DNA of 64,000 nt from an uncultured Acidobacteriaceae bacterium (lineage in GTDB: Bacteria > Acidobacteriota > Terriglobia > Terriglobales > Acidobacteriaceae): contig CAIVDV010000024.1 in assembly GCA_903904755.1 (NCBI GenBank), forward strand, positions 29,347-93,346, read 5' to 3'. A model generated the notes under the pieces. The model did not search any database. It saw only the letters and a program-made list of their open reading frames with translations, and had not been told where the DNA came from. Positions within the stretch are counted from its first letter, which is position 1. The number at the start of each line of letters is the position of its first letter. The position numbers and the translations under genes are program-made. This document shows, in pieces, positions 17,462 to 27,357 of the stretch.

Positions 17462-17992
17462 GTGTCTGAATCTTCCCCCACTCCCAAGTCCGCACCATCC
17501 CTCGAACCCTGGCTTTCCGGCTCCCGCGCCGAGGTTCCCGCCGTAGCCCGTGGCGTCCTGCACGCCCTCGACCTCGCCTGGGAAGATATCGCCAAGTGGA
17601 CTGACGGCCTCACCGCTCCCCAGGTGCACGCCCAGCCCCTCGGCCTGCCCTCCGTCAGCTTCCAGCTGCGGCACATCGCCCGCAGCCTCGACCGCCTGCT
17701 CTCCTACGCGGAAGGCGACCAGCTTTCTCCAGACCAGCTTGCAGCCCTCAAACTTGAGCAAAGTGGAGACGAGTCCCGCACCGACCTGCTCGCCGAGGTG
17801 CAGGCAGCCTTCACGCGTGGCGAACAGCGCATCCTTGCCCTGGCATCGGTTGACCCCGCTACCTTCCGCGGCGTTGGGCGCAAGCAGTTGCCGACCAGCG
17901 TCGGCGGCTTGCTCGTCCACGTCGCCGACCACACCCAGCGCCACGTCGGCCAGCTCGTTACCACCACGAAGGTCCTGCGCGCCCTGGCTTAG
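17462..17992 (+). CDS. DinB-like superfamily protein
   Basis: 176 residues, four-helix DinB/YfiT fold. A helix with QLRHIARSLDRLLSYA and a later GLLVHVADHTQRHVGQL place the three histidines (HxxxS..., HVADHTQRHVGQ) that bind a metal in this superfamily. Members act in thiol metabolism or are of unknown function. GTG 17462 follows AAGGG at 6 nt; the longer frame upstream lies inside the kinase gene. Its TAG overlaps the convergent glycosidase stop by two bases. Confidence 0.8.
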   Translation: MSESSPTPKSAPSLEPWLSGSRAEVPAVARGVLHALDLAWEDIAKWTDGLTAPQVHAQPLGLPSVSFQLRHIARSLDRLLSYAEGDQLSPDQLAALKLEQSGDESRTDLLAEVQAAFTRGEQRILALASVDPATFRGVGRKQLPTSVGGLLVHVADHTQRHVGQLVTTTKVLRALA

Positions 17993-19899
17993 TGCTGCTC
18001 CGCTTCCTGCAGCGACAAATATCCCAGCAGCGCACCCCAGTGGTAGAAGCGGTCGCTGCTGCCCACGTCATCGCCCACGCCCGTCATCCCGTTGTAGTTC
18101 TCGTGAACGTGGCCGTTCGCGTTCCACTCCTTGAGGAATAGCTCCAGGCTCTTTGCGGCCAGTTTCTTCCGCGCCTCGGCCACATCCGCCTGCGGATACC
18201 GCTCCAGCCCGAGTGAAACAAGGTAATTCATCGGCCCCCAGATCCGCCCTCGCCAGTAATCCTGGTCCTTGAAGGCCGCATCATTTCGGGCAATCGCCGG
18301 CAGCACCCAATCTCCCCAGAACTCTGCCGGATTCAACAGGTGTTCGGCCACCATCCGGCTCGCCTGCTCCGGCGTTGCCACCTTTGCCATCAGCGGGTAG
18401 AAGTTCGTTGGCGACAGATGGCGGCTCAGCTCCCCGGTGACCAAATCGCGATTGCGGTAAATCCCCGTCGCCGGATCCCACAGCGTCGCCAGCTTGGTCC
18501 GGTACTTCGCCGCCCGCTCGCGCAATTCCGCCGCATCGCGCGGCTTGCCCAGCACCTCCGCCATCTCCGCCAGCGCATCGGAGTCCGCCACCACCATGCT
18601 CATCAGCCCCACATCGGCCATCGCAAGCTGGTGCGTTTTCTCGTCAAACCGGGCCTCGTCATACATTGGGCTGTTGTCCAGTCCGGACTCCAGAATCGCG
18701 CCCGCCCTTGTCCCCGCGCTGCCGTCATCCAGGTTCTGGTGCGGGTTGTCCCCGTCCGACCCCCACACCAGGTACCCATCCCGGTCGCGGTGCTTCGCCC
18801 ACCACCGGTTCCACTTCAGCAGTGCAGGATAGGTCTCCTCGAGGAGCCAGCGGTCATGGAACTTCCGGTACAGCCCCAGCACCGTAATTGCGCCTACGGG
18901 CGGCTCTGACCGGTCGCTGCTCTTCCACTTACCGGCCCGCGCATAGTTCGGAATGAAGCCCGCTTCCGTCGCCTCCCGGCATATTTCAATCGAATTCGCA
19001 TACGCCAGATCCCGGTTGCCCGTCGCCGCGAGCGTCGCAGCAAAGTACGTGTCCCAGTCAAACAGCACATAGCCGCCCCAGCCCACGCTCCATATCCGGC
19101 TGACCGGCGAAATCACGCGTTTCCCCTCCGGCTCATAGATGGTGTCCCAGCCCAGCACTGTTTCAATCGCTGCGTCCACCTGCGTGCTCTCGCTCTTCGC
19201 GCTTGCCAGCCGCTGTTTCTCCCGGGCTGCCGCAATCAGCCCTTCAATCTCCTGCAGCGGCCGCGCCGTGCCCGTACTCAGCCCCACCGGCCCCGCCAGC
19301 TCTGCGGAAAAGTACGGCCCCGTCACCGGCACATACGGATCGTGGGAATCCGTCCCGGCCAAAAAGATAGGCACCACCCGCCCCGCCATCGTCGCCGTAA
19401 TCCGCTCCGCGTTTTTCTCCACCCGCCCCGGCCGGTTCCACAGCATCCCGGCAGAAAACACCACCTCTGCCGGCAGATGATTCTCCTTGTCTGAGGGCAG
19501 CGGCGTCACCAGCAGCACCAGATCGGCTCCCGCATGGGCGCTCTGTATCCGCATCGACCGCCCGTGCCAGTTCAGCGTGAGGTCGGAGTAGTTGCCGTCC
19601 CAGCTGTGCGGTCCCGGTACCACCCGTTCCTCGTCCTTGCCTTGGCGTCCAATCAGGGCCGTGGCCAGGAACGCGTTCGCGTTCACCGTCGCCTGGTTCT
19701 CAATCCCCACCCGGATTGCCAGCGCCTCCGGCAGCAGCACATGCGTCGTGACGCTCTGCGTATCCCAGGTGTTCCACCCCGTCGCCAGCCGCGCCTGCAC
19801 ACGGGCATATTCCTGATCTGCGCTTTGTGCCATGCATCCCATGGGAAGGAGAAGCAGCGCACAGCCAGCCACAGCAATAGAAAGCTTTCGTAAGGTCAT
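17989..19899 (-). CDS. GH63-like (alpha/alpha)6 glycoside hydrolase, secreted
   Basis: 636 residues with an N-terminal signal peptide (LSIAVAGCALLLLPMGCMA). The catalytic half shows motifs of the GH63 / mannosylglycerate-hydrolase-like group: DWDTYFAATLA, ESGLDNSPMYD (usual ESGWDNSP) and RGRIWGPMNYLVSLGL. The first 280 residues form a beta-sandwich-like domain. It should hydrolyse an alpha-glucoside or mannoside in the periplasm; exact substrate unknown. A -10-like TATACA ends 8 nt before ATG 19899, with no Shine-Dalgarno, so it may be leaderless. Convergent with the DinB gene and divergent from the cobalamin receptor. Confidence 0.85.
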   Translation of the reverse strand: MTLRKLSIAVAGCALLLLPMGCMAQSADQEYARVQARLATGWNTWDTQSVTTHVLLPEALAIRVGIENQATVNANAFLATALIGRQGKDEERVVPGPHSWDGNYSDLTLNWHGRSMRIQSAHAGADLVLLVTPLPSDKENHLPAEVVFSAGMLWNRPGRVEKNAERITATMAGRVVPIFLAGTDSHDPYVPVTGPYFSAELAGPVGLSTGTARPLQEIEGLIAAAREKQRLASAKSESTQVDAAIETVLGWDTIYEPEGKRVISPVSRIWSVGWGGYVLFDWDTYFAATLAATGNRDLAYANSIEICREATEAGFIPNYARAGKWKSSDRSEPPVGAITVLGLYRKFHDRWLLEETYPALLKWNRWWAKHRDRDGYLVWGSDGDNPHQNLDDGSAGTRAGAILESGLDNSPMYDEARFDEKTHQLAMADVGLMSMVVADSDALAEMAEVLGKPRDAAELRERAAKYRTKLATLWDPATGIYRNRDLVTGELSRHLSPTNFYPLMAKVATPEQASRMVAEHLLNPAEFWGDWVLPAIARNDAAFKDQDYWRGRIWGPMNYLVSLGLERYPQADVAEARKKLAAKSLELFLKEWNANGHVHENYNGMTGVGDDVGSSDRFYHWGALLGYLSLQEAEQH

Positions 19900-19993
19900 A
19901 AGCCCTGTGTATAGCGCACCGCTCCAGCACCGCGCAATCGAATCCCGCCCTCCCGCAAACTTTCCACCCCATCAACAAATCCACACCGTGTTT

Positions 19994-20022
19994 TTGACTT
20001 GCCACCCGGAGCCCCCTAATCT
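19994..20022 (+). promoter_or_regulatory. Promoter of the cobalamin riboswitch transcript
   Basis: TTGACT (19994-19999), exactly 17 nt, then TAATCT (20017-20022). Transcription from about 20029 would place the riboswitch in a roughly 295-nt leader. Confidence 0.5.
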
Positions 20023-20093
20023 GGACAAGCGCCCGCACTCCGGACGCACCTTGTCTTTCGCGCTGCCGGCAGCACCCCCTCCGGCGGCTCTCG

Positions 20094-20275
20094 CATCACG
20101 GCAATCACCAGGATGTTCGGGAAGGCGGTGAAACTCCGCCACTGCCCCGCAACTGTGAGCGCACCCCGACTCCCGCCCGTCTTTTACGGCAGGGAAGGGA
20201 AGCCGGCCATCAGCCACTGGAGTCAATCGCTCTGGGAAGGCGGCCGGGCAAGGCGCAAGTCAGGAGACCGGTCCT
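20094..20275 (+). promoter_or_regulatory. Adenosylcobalamin (B12) riboswitch
   Basis: The conserved core is unmistakable. GGCGGTGAAACTCCGCC, then ACTGCCCCGCAACTGT (about 20125-20156), the B12-box AGCCACTGG (20212-20220), CTGGGAAGGCGG, and GCGCAAGTCAGGAGACC (20253-20269). This is the order seen in Rfam-type cobalamin riboswitches. The ends are approximate. It sits about 50 nt before the receptor start codon, whose AGGAG site is at the usual distance, so control of translation by sequestering that site is plausible. B12 binding should switch the receptor off. Confidence 0.93.
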
Positions 20276-20324
20276 CAGGTGCCCACCACCCGCTTCTGGT
20301 TCCGAGGGGGACCAAAGGAGAACA

Positions 20325-22835
20325 ATGTCCCTGTACCGCCTGCCCTTCCGGCACTTCCTTCCCGCACTCCTTTTGCTGCTCGCGCTGCCCGCTGCCTTCG
20401 CCGGCATCGTCCGCGGCACCGTCACTGACATCACGGGCGCCACAGTCCGCGGCGCCACGATCGTGCTCACCGTCGACGGCAGATACATCGCCACCGCCAT
20501 CTCCGGCGCCGACGGCAGCTACCAGTTCTCCACCGGCCAGCGCGGCCGCTTTGCCCTCATCCTCACCGCGCCCAGCTTCCACCAGCTCAACTCCCCGGTC
20601 TTCTTCGCCGGCATGAATGATTCGGTCGAGCGCAACCTTGTCCTTGAGCCCGAGTGGGTACACCAGTCCATCGTTGTGACGGCCACCGGTACGCCCACCC
20701 CCCAGCCCCAGACCAACGAGTCCACTGAGGTCTTCGGCTCGCTTGACCTCGCCCACCAGGCCGATCTCGTCAACGTCCTGCGGCAGCAGCCCGGCGCAAC
20801 CCTCGTGCAGGAAGGCCAGCTCGGCGCGCAAACCTCCCTGTTCCTGCGCGGCGGCGACTCCAACGCCGGCAAAATCCTGCTGGACGGTGTCACTGTAGGA
20901 GAACTCGGCGGCATCTTCGACTTCGGGTCTCTCGGCACCACCGGCATTGAATCCGCCGAAGTCTTCCGGGGCGCCAACAGCAGCCTTTACGGTTCGGATG
21001 CCGCCAGCGGCGTCGTCAGCCTCACCACCCCGCGAGGGACCTCCACCAACCCCGTCCTCACCTTCGACGGCGACCTCGGCAACTTCCACACCTCACGCGC
21101 CGAGGCTCAGTTGGCCGGCAGCCGCCACCGCCTCGACTACTTCGGCGCATACTCCTGGCTCCAGACCGCCAACGCCCTGCCCATGGACCAGTACCACGCC
21201 GGCTCCGCGGCCGGAAACCTCGGCTGGCAGCCCAACGCGAGCCTCCAGCTACGGGCCACCGGCCACTACACCGTCTCCGCCACCGGCGTCCCCAGCGCCT
21301 GGAACTTCTACGGCCTATCCGATGACCGAAAGGAGAGCGATCAGAACCTTTACCTCTCCGGCTCAGCCGACTACCAGATGACTCCCGACTTCCATAACCG
21401 CCTGCTCTACGGCGCCACCCGCAAGCGCGAGCAGAGTATCCAGTGGTATCCGGCCGGCATCTGCGAACCCGTCAGTACCTGCCTGCTCAGCTACCCCCTC
21501 GCCGGCAACTTCTACGGCTTGGAGCGCACCATCCGCGGCGCAAACGGTGCCCAGGTCACCGGCCAGGCTCTGCTCAACTACTCCGTCGGCAACGGCTCTG
21601 TCTACCCCAACTCCCTGCAACTCGTCTCCAACCGTGACCAGCTCCTCTATCAGGGCGACTACCACTTCACCCCCCATGTGGTTGGCCTTATCGGTTTCCA
21701 CTTTGAAGACGAGCGCGGCGTCGAACGCGAGGCCGCATACTTCCTTAACGACGCCGCCGACCGCCGCAACTACGACTACCTCGCCGAACTCCACGGCGAC
21801 TGGCGGAATCGCCTCTTCTACACGCTCGGCGGCAGCCTCGGTCACTATCAGATTCTCGGCACCCAGACCAGCCCCCGCGCCAGTCTCTCCTGGTACCTCT
21901 TCCGGCCCCACAAGGGCGTCTGGAACGGAACCCGCCTCTCCGCCAGTTTTGCCGACGCCATCCGTGAACCCACACTGGCTGACCAATCCGGCTCGCTGTA
22001 CGATTTCCTCATCGCCAACGGCGGCGCAGACACCGTGCTGCAGCTCCACATCGGGCAGCTCTCCGCCCCAACCGCCCGCACCTGGGCGGGAGGCATTGAG
22101 CAGGGCCTCGCCACGGACCGCATCCTCCTTCACCTCAACTTTTTCCACAACCAGTTCGGTCGGCAGATTGAGAACGTCGGCGCAGGACTCATCCCCGCGC
22201 TGCTGCCCAACCTTTCCGCCGCGCAGCAGGCCCAACTCCAGGCCTTCCTCAACAACAACGGCGCCTACTCGCTCGACATCAACTCCGAGGCCTTCCGCGC
22301 TCTCGGCCTCGAGTTCAAGGGCGAGCTCGGCCTGGGCCGCAACCTCTTCCTGCGTGGCGGCTACACCTATCTCGACACCGTCGTTCAGCGCTCCTTCTCC
22401 AGCGACAATGCGGCGCTGCTGGGGGGCTATGCGCCCACGTACAACGGGATCCCCATCGGCATTTATTCGCCGCTGAAGGGCGCCCGCCCATTTCGGCGTC
22501 CGCCCCACTCCGGGTACCTCTCGGCAAGCTGGGCAGGGAAGAAGCTGGTCCTCGACGGCACCGCCACCTTCTCCAGCCGCAGTGACGACTCCACCTATCT
22601 CGGCTACTCCGACCTCAACCAGGGCAACTCGCTGCTGCTCCCCAACCGCAACCTCGACTTCGGCTTCGCCCGCATCGACCTCGGCGGCAGTTGGGAGTGG
22701 CACTCCCACATGGCCTTCTATGCCCAGTTCCAGAACCTGCTCAGCGACCAGCACATCGCCCCCATCGGCTACCCCAGCCTCCCCATGACCTTCCGCGCAG
22801 GTGTCCGCTATCAGATTGGGCGCTCTCCGCAATAG
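20325..22835 (+). CDS. TonB-dependent receptor, probably for cobalamin
   Basis: 836 residues. Signal peptide (about 1-26), a carboxypeptidase-regulatory-like beta-sandwich (27-105; VRGTVTDITGATVRGATI), a TonB plug (about 120-235; NVLRQQPGATLVQEG, TSLFLRGGDSNAGKILLDGV, GSDAASGVVSLTT) and a 22-strand outer-membrane barrel to the C-terminus. The plug is BtuB-like. The cobalamin riboswitch directly upstream makes a vitamin B12 or cobinamide substrate the best guess. AGGAG precedes ATG 20325. No inner-membrane BtuCDF genes are next to it. Confidence 0.9.
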   Translation: MSLYRLPFRHFLPALLLLLALPAAFAGIVRGTVTDITGATVRGATIVLTVDGRYIATAISGADGSYQFSTGQRGRFALILTAPSFHQLNSPVFFAGMNDSVERNLVLEPEWVHQSIVVTATGTPTPQPQTNESTEVFGSLDLAHQADLVNVLRQQPGATLVQEGQLGAQTSLFLRGGDSNAGKILLDGVTVGELGGIFDFGSLGTTGIESAEVFRGANSSLYGSDAASGVVSLTTPRGTSTNPVLTFDGDLGNFHTSRAEAQLAGSRHRLDYFGAYSWLQTANALPMDQYHAGSAAGNLGWQPNASLQLRATGHYTVSATGVPSAWNFYGLSDDRKESDQNLYLSGSADYQMTPDFHNRLLYGATRKREQSIQWYPAGICEPVSTCLLSYPLAGNFYGLERTIRGANGAQVTGQALLNYSVGNGSVYPNSLQLVSNRDQLLYQGDYHFTPHVVGLIGFHFEDERGVEREAAYFLNDAADRRNYDYLAELHGDWRNRLFYTLGGSLGHYQILGTQTSPRASLSWYLFRPHKGVWNGTRLSASFADAIREPTLADQSGSLYDFLIANGGADTVLQLHIGQLSAPTARTWAGGIEQGLATDRILLHLNFFHNQFGRQIENVGAGLIPALLPNLSAAQQAQLQAFLNNNGAYSLDINSEAFRALGLEFKGELGLGRNLFLRGGYTYLDTVVQRSFSSDNAALLGGYAPTYNGIPIGIYSPLKGARPFRRPPHSGYLSASWAGKKLVLDGTATFSSRSDDSTYLGYSDLNQGNSLLLPNRNLDFGFARIDLGGSWEWHSHMAFYAQFQNLLSDQHIAPIGYPSLPMTFRAGVRYQIGRSPQ

Positions 22836-23167
22836 ACTCCCTGCCCAGAGGGCCGGCTTCCTCCGGCCCTTCCCGCCCGATTGCCCATCTCTCAGGGCAA
22901 TTAGCGATAAATTCAAACGCGTGTGGAAAAGGCGTCCCAAACCGCCGCAGCAAGCGTGAAACCCGCCTTCGATGCGGTTCAGGACCGCTGTTCTGCCCGA
23001 ATCCTTACGAAATCCTTACGCTCTTTCTCCTTCGAGATTGGACCCTCAAAGAGTATCGTTGGAGCAATTCAGTCATATCTCGGCGCATCTTCGACTGACG
23101 AATGTGGACCACGTTTCCACGCGGTGGCTCTTTTCGGCCACCCTGCAACACCTTTTTGAGGAGACCA
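22836..23167 (+). other. Leader/intergenic region between two TonB receptors
   Basis: 332 nt. It starts with a GC-rich hairpin (arms 22850-22856 and 22863-22869, GGGCCGG/CCGGCCC) without a U-tract, a weak terminator. Two direct copies of ATCCTTACG lie 11 nt apart (23001-23009, 23012-23020). No second riboswitch or sure promoter was recognised. Confidence 0.45.
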
Positions 23168-26100
23168 ATGACCAAATTTACCTGGAAGCGTTTCGCCGCC
23201 TGCGGGCTCATCCTGATGGCTGCTTTTGCCATCACGGTTTGCCCCGTGTTTGCCCAGCAGACCCTGGGTGCCATCAACGGCACGGTGCTCGATCCCTCTG
23301 GCGCAGCTGTCGCCGGGGCCACAGTCACGGTCAAAAATACCCAGACCGACCTGTCCCGCTCCGCCAAATCCGGCTCCAACGGATTCTTCCAGATATTCAA
23401 CCTCCCCATCGGCAGCTACCAGGTCACCGCCGCGCAGGATGGCTTTGAAACCACCCAGGAAAGCGGCATCGCGGTGCAGGAAGCACGCGCCACCACCGTT
23501 ACCATCTCGCTCAAGGTCGGCAAGGCCAGCGAATCCGTTGAGGTCACCGCGAATCCGCTGCTGAACGCGACGGACACCACCAACGGCTACACGCTGGACT
23601 CCTCGCAAATTGAGCTCACCCCGCTGGCCACCGGCAGCTTCACCCAGGTCGCCATTCTTTCGCCTGGCGTGAACGCGGAACTGCTCTCCAACCTCGACTC
23701 CAACTCCGGCCTCGGCAACCAGCCAATCTGGGCCAACGGACAGCGCGACACGGACAATACCTTCCAGGTCAACGGTGTCGATGCCACCAACCTCTTCAAC
23801 GGGAAAAGCTCCTCCGGCTCCAGTTCTCAGCGCTACAACTTCAATATTGGCAGCGCACCCACGGCGGGTGGCTCCTTCTCTGTGGGTACTTCGGTCTACG
23901 GCTCCAACGGCAACAGCCTGCCGTCTCCTCCGCCCGAGTTCCTGCAAGAACTTCGCGTCAACGCCAGCATGTACGACGCGCAGCAGGGCGCCACCAGCGG
24001 CGCGCAGATTGACGCCAACACTTCCGCCGGCACCAACGCGTGGCACGGGCAGGCCTATGGCAGCTTCGCCAACAACTCGATGAACTCCTCGCCATTCTTC
24101 TTCAACCAGCAATACCAACTGGGAGTGAATGGCATCGGCTCCTTCCCCAAGTCCCTTGCCAATCCGTCTCTCAATCGCTGGACCACAGGCTTCACCATCG
24201 GTGGTCCGCTGCTGAGGAACAAGATTTTCGTCTTTGCGGCCTACCAGCACCGCTCGAACTCTGACCAGGCCACCGGCATCTCGCAGATGACGGTTCCCAC
24301 CGGTCTAACTGACGACCGCTCCGCTGGCGGCCTCCAGGCCGCAGCGCTCTCCTACTCCGGCGAAGCCTTCACCGATGCCATCGACCCCACCGCGGCGGCA
24401 CTGCTGAACGCCAAACTGCCCAACGGGCAGTTCCTGATTCCCTCGGCGCAGAATACCCAGGGATACAAGTACGGCGTTCCCAACGTCACCCTGATTGGCA
24501 CCTCGCAGCTCAAGTCCGATCAGGCGGCCATAGATGTCGACTACGACGTCACCAAGACCGACCGGCTCTCTGCCAAGTACTTCTACCAGACTGCGCCTGT
24601 CACCCGGCCCTACGGCTACTCCCAGGTCGGCGGATTCCCGCTCACCCAGGAAAATGGCTCCCAGGTGGCCGCCATCGACAACACCATCGCTCTCGGCAGC
24701 AACTTCAACTGGGAACAGCGTCTAGGCTTCGTCCGCATGGGCTCCTATTCCCACTACAAACAAACCCTCTCTGGCGGGAACTATGGGATTGATGCCGGCC
24801 AGGATCCCAGCGTTGTCGCCGCGGGGCTGCCCGGCATCGAAGTGAAGAACTTCGGCAATGGCGACCAGTACTCGCCTGCACTCGACGTAGGCCCGTTCAG
24901 CGCCTTTGTTGACATGGGCTACTACCAGAATCGCGTGAATCCCTCCACCAACATCATCTTCACCAAGGGTCGCCACACCATCATCGCCGGCGGCGGGTAC
25001 AGCTACACCCAGCTCAACATCACCAACAATCGCATCGGGCACGCCGAAGTCGTTGTAAACGGCTTCACCAATCTCCTCAAGGGCAAGGTTCGCTCCTCCA
25101 ACATCATTGAGAGCATCGACCCCCAGAGCGGCCGCAACAACGCAGACCGCTACTACCGCTCGAACGAGATCAACGGTTACATCCAGGACAAGTGGCAGGC
25201 GCAGTCCAACCTCAGCATCACGGCGGGCGTCCGGTATGACCTCCACGGCGGCATGACTGAGAAGTACGGCAACATGTTCAACTTCGACCCGGCGCGCTAC
25301 GATGTCACCGGCACTTCGACGACTGGCTTCGTCGTCAACAACGCAGGGTTCGTGGTCGCCGGCAACAACAAGTACCACCCCACGCCGGGTGTCAGCAATT
25401 CCACACTCGACGGCCGGCAGTGGGGCATCTCGCCGCGCATCGGCTTCGCGTGGTCGCCAAAGGCCTACCACTCCAACCTGGTAATCAGCGGCGGCGCTGG
25501 ACTCTACTACGACCGCGGCGAACTTTTCAGCTATCTCTCGCAGCCTGCAGGCGGCTCCATTGGCGGCCCCTTCGGCGTTACCGAATCGGCTCCCCTGGTG
25601 AGCTATGCCAACGGCACCGGCAACACCCTTGCCAACCCGCTCGGCAATGCGCTTTCCACCTCGCCGTACACGCCGCCCACCTCTGACCCCTCCATCGTTG
25701 CCACGGCCCTGCAGAACCAGCTCAACATCATGACTGGCACGAACCCCGGCTTCGGTCCCAACTGCGGCGGCATCGATAACCAGGCCAACTACCTCGATTG
25801 CACCGCGACCCTCAACTTCGGCACCTACGACAAGAAAAACGTGCTGCCCTACACCATCAACTACACCCTGAACCTGCAGTGGCAGCCCACCAACACGATC
25901 GCCGTCACCCTCGGCTACACCGGCAACCGCGGCCGTCACTCGGTCATTCCGCTGCCGCTGAACGAGCCCGGCATCGCGACCGCCAGCAATCCCATCTGGG
26001 GTGAAACCTCAACCTACGGCTTTGAAGTCCTGAACCAGAACAACCTGGTGACCGACGCCTACGGCTACGATGACTACGCCCCCATCGCGGGCGAGCCGTG

Positions 26101-27277
26101 GAACACCCTCGACGGCGGTAACACCGACTTCCGCGCCCCCTACGTCGGCTACAGCCCGAACGCCGCCAACTTCAAGACCGTTGGCGTCTCCGCCTACGAC
26201 GCGCTGGAAACCCACGTGGAAAAGCGCCTGTCCCACAACTTCCAGATTGGTGGCAGCTACACATGGAGCCACTCCCTCGACGAACAGTCGGATATCGGCC
26301 TGTTCTTCACCGGCAACGACCCCAACCATCTCCACGACTCGTGGTCCTCGTCTGACTTCGACCGCACCCACGTTTTCAGCACCAACTTCCAGGTTGATGT
26401 TCCGAACGCTGCGAAGAAGAGCTCGGCGCTAGCCTACCTGACCAACGACTGGCACCTCACCGGCACCGGCATCCTCCAGAGCGGTGAACCCTACTCGCTC
26501 TATGAGTTCTACGGCGCGGTCGGTTCCATCAACTTTGGCAACTACCCCACGCTGATGAACCCGGTACTCGGCATCAAGGACCCCAAGCACCCCCACACCG
26601 CTTTGACCGGCAACACGGGCAAATTCCGCGGCACGGGCGGCAGCTACTACCCGGCGCTCGATCCCAACCAGATCGCCATCAACTACCTCGCTCCCGGAAC
26701 CAACGGTATCCCGACCTCAACCGGCAACGACCCGTCCGATATCTACGAAACCTCCTTCAACAAGGGCCAGCGCAACATCTTCCGCCAGGCGGCTCAAAAG
26801 CGGCTCGACCTCTCGATCCGCAAGAGCTTCCACTTCAGCGACAAGATCTCCGCGCAGTACGAATTCAACATCTTCAACCTCACCAACACCACCTCCAGCG
26901 ACGTTCCCCAGGACCAGGCACAGATTCGTCAGAACTGGGCTTGCTCCAATACGGCGAACGCTGCAATCGATTCCTACGGCTACGCCTACAACTGCGGCGC
27001 CGGCTACATGAACTACGGGCAGCTGGTTTCCTCCAGCGACCCCACGGATCAGCAGTCCACGCTTGCCAACCTCGACCAGGTCCCCCTGGCCAGCGGGAAC
27101 GGCAGGTCGCTCCAGCAGCCTCTCGAGATTGCCCCCACGACCACCACCACCCGCTGCACCGCAGCCAACCAGGGAGCTGACGGCATGTGCCCCAACAACG
27201 CAGCCAACTTCGGCTCCGTCACGGGCACCATCGGCGGCAACCGCGCCGTTACCATGTCGCTCCACATCACCTTCTAA
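23168..27277 (+). CDS. Oar-like TonB-dependent receptor with N-terminal carboxypeptidase-regulatory domain
   Basis: 1369 residues. Signal peptide (1-29, ending FAQQ), carboxypeptidase-regulatory-like domain (about 32-112; GAINGTVLDPSGAAVAGATV), plug, then a very long barrel ending in the outer-membrane signature ...SLHITF. This architecture is greatly expanded in Acidobacteria and thought to import oligosaccharides or large substrates; the ligand here is unknown. ATG 23168 is chosen because AGGAG lies 5 nt upstream and the signal peptide starts there; the frame is open 66 nt further. A strong terminator follows. Confidence 0.92.
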   Translation: MTKFTWKRFAACGLILMAAFAITVCPVFAQQTLGAINGTVLDPSGAAVAGATVTVKNTQTDLSRSAKSGSNGFFQIFNLPIGSYQVTAAQDGFETTQESGIAVQEARATTVTISLKVGKASESVEVTANPLLNATDTTNGYTLDSSQIELTPLATGSFTQVAILSPGVNAELLSNLDSNSGLGNQPIWANGQRDTDNTFQVNGVDATNLFNGKSSSGSSSQRYNFNIGSAPTAGGSFSVGTSVYGSNGNSLPSPPPEFLQELRVNASMYDAQQGATSGAQIDANTSAGTNAWHGQAYGSFANNSMNSSPFFFNQQYQLGVNGIGSFPKSLANPSLNRWTTGFTIGGPLLRNKIFVFAAYQHRSNSDQATGISQMTVPTGLTDDRSAGGLQAAALSYSGEAFTDAIDPTAAALLNAKLPNGQFLIPSAQNTQGYKYGVPNVTLIGTSQLKSDQAAIDVDYDVTKTDRLSAKYFYQTAPVTRPYGYSQVGGFPLTQENGSQVAAIDNTIALGSNFNWEQRLGFVRMGSYSHYKQTLSGGNYGIDAGQDPSVVAAGLPGIEVKNFGNGDQYSPALDVGPFSAFVDMGYYQNRVNPSTNIIFTKGRHTIIAGGGYSYTQLNITNNRIGHAEVVVNGFTNLLKGKVRSSNIIESIDPQSGRNNADRYYRSNEINGYIQDKWQAQSNLSITAGVRYDLHGGMTEKYGNMFNFDPARYDVTGTSTTGFVVNNAGFVVAGNNKYHPTPGVSNSTLDGRQWGISPRIGFAWSPKAYHSNLVISGGAGLYYDRGELFSYLSQPAGGSIGGPFGVTESAPLVSYANGTGNTLANPLGNALSTSPYTPPTSDPSIVATALQNQLNIMTGTNPGFGPNCGGIDNQANYLDCTATLNFGTYDKKNVLPYTINYTLNLQWQPTNTIAVTLGYTGNRGRHSVIPLPLNEPGIATASNPIWGETSTYGFEVLNQNNLVTDAYGYDDYAPIAGEPWNTLDGGNTDFRAPYVGYSPNAANFKTVGVSAYDALETHVEKRLSHNFQIGGSYTWSHSLDEQSDIGLFFTGNDPNHLHDSWSSSDFDRTHVFSTNFQVDVPNAAKKSSALAYLTNDWHLTGTGILQSGEPYSLYEFYGAVGSINFGNYPTLMNPVLGIKDPKHPHTALTGNTGKFRGTGGSYYPALDPNQIAINYLAPGTNGIPTSTGNDPSDIYETSFNKGQRNIFRQAAQKRLDLSIRKSFHFSDKISAQYEFNIFNLTNTTSSDVPQDQAQIRQNWACSNTANAAIDSYGYAYNCGAGYMNYGQLVSSSDPTDQQSTLANLDQVPLASGNGRSLQQPLEIAPTTTTTRCTAANQGADGMCPNNAANFGSVTGTIGGNRAVTMSLHITF

Positions 27278-27300
27278 CCCGGCTGCAAAGGCCAAACAAA

Positions 27301-27328
27301 AGCGGGACTCCCCGGAGTCCCGCTTTTT
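27301..27328 (+). terminator. Intrinsic terminator of the Oar-like receptor
   Basis: 11-bp perfect stem AGCGGGACTCC/GGAGTCCCGCT (27301-27324) followed by TTTTT. Confidence 0.9.
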
Positions 27329-27357
27329 CGTCTCTGCTTACAAAACTCAAGCCCGCG

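Noticed and set aside
23001..23020. Two direct copies of ATCCTTACG considered as a CRISPR or iteron
   Set aside because: Only two 9-nt copies with no further units.
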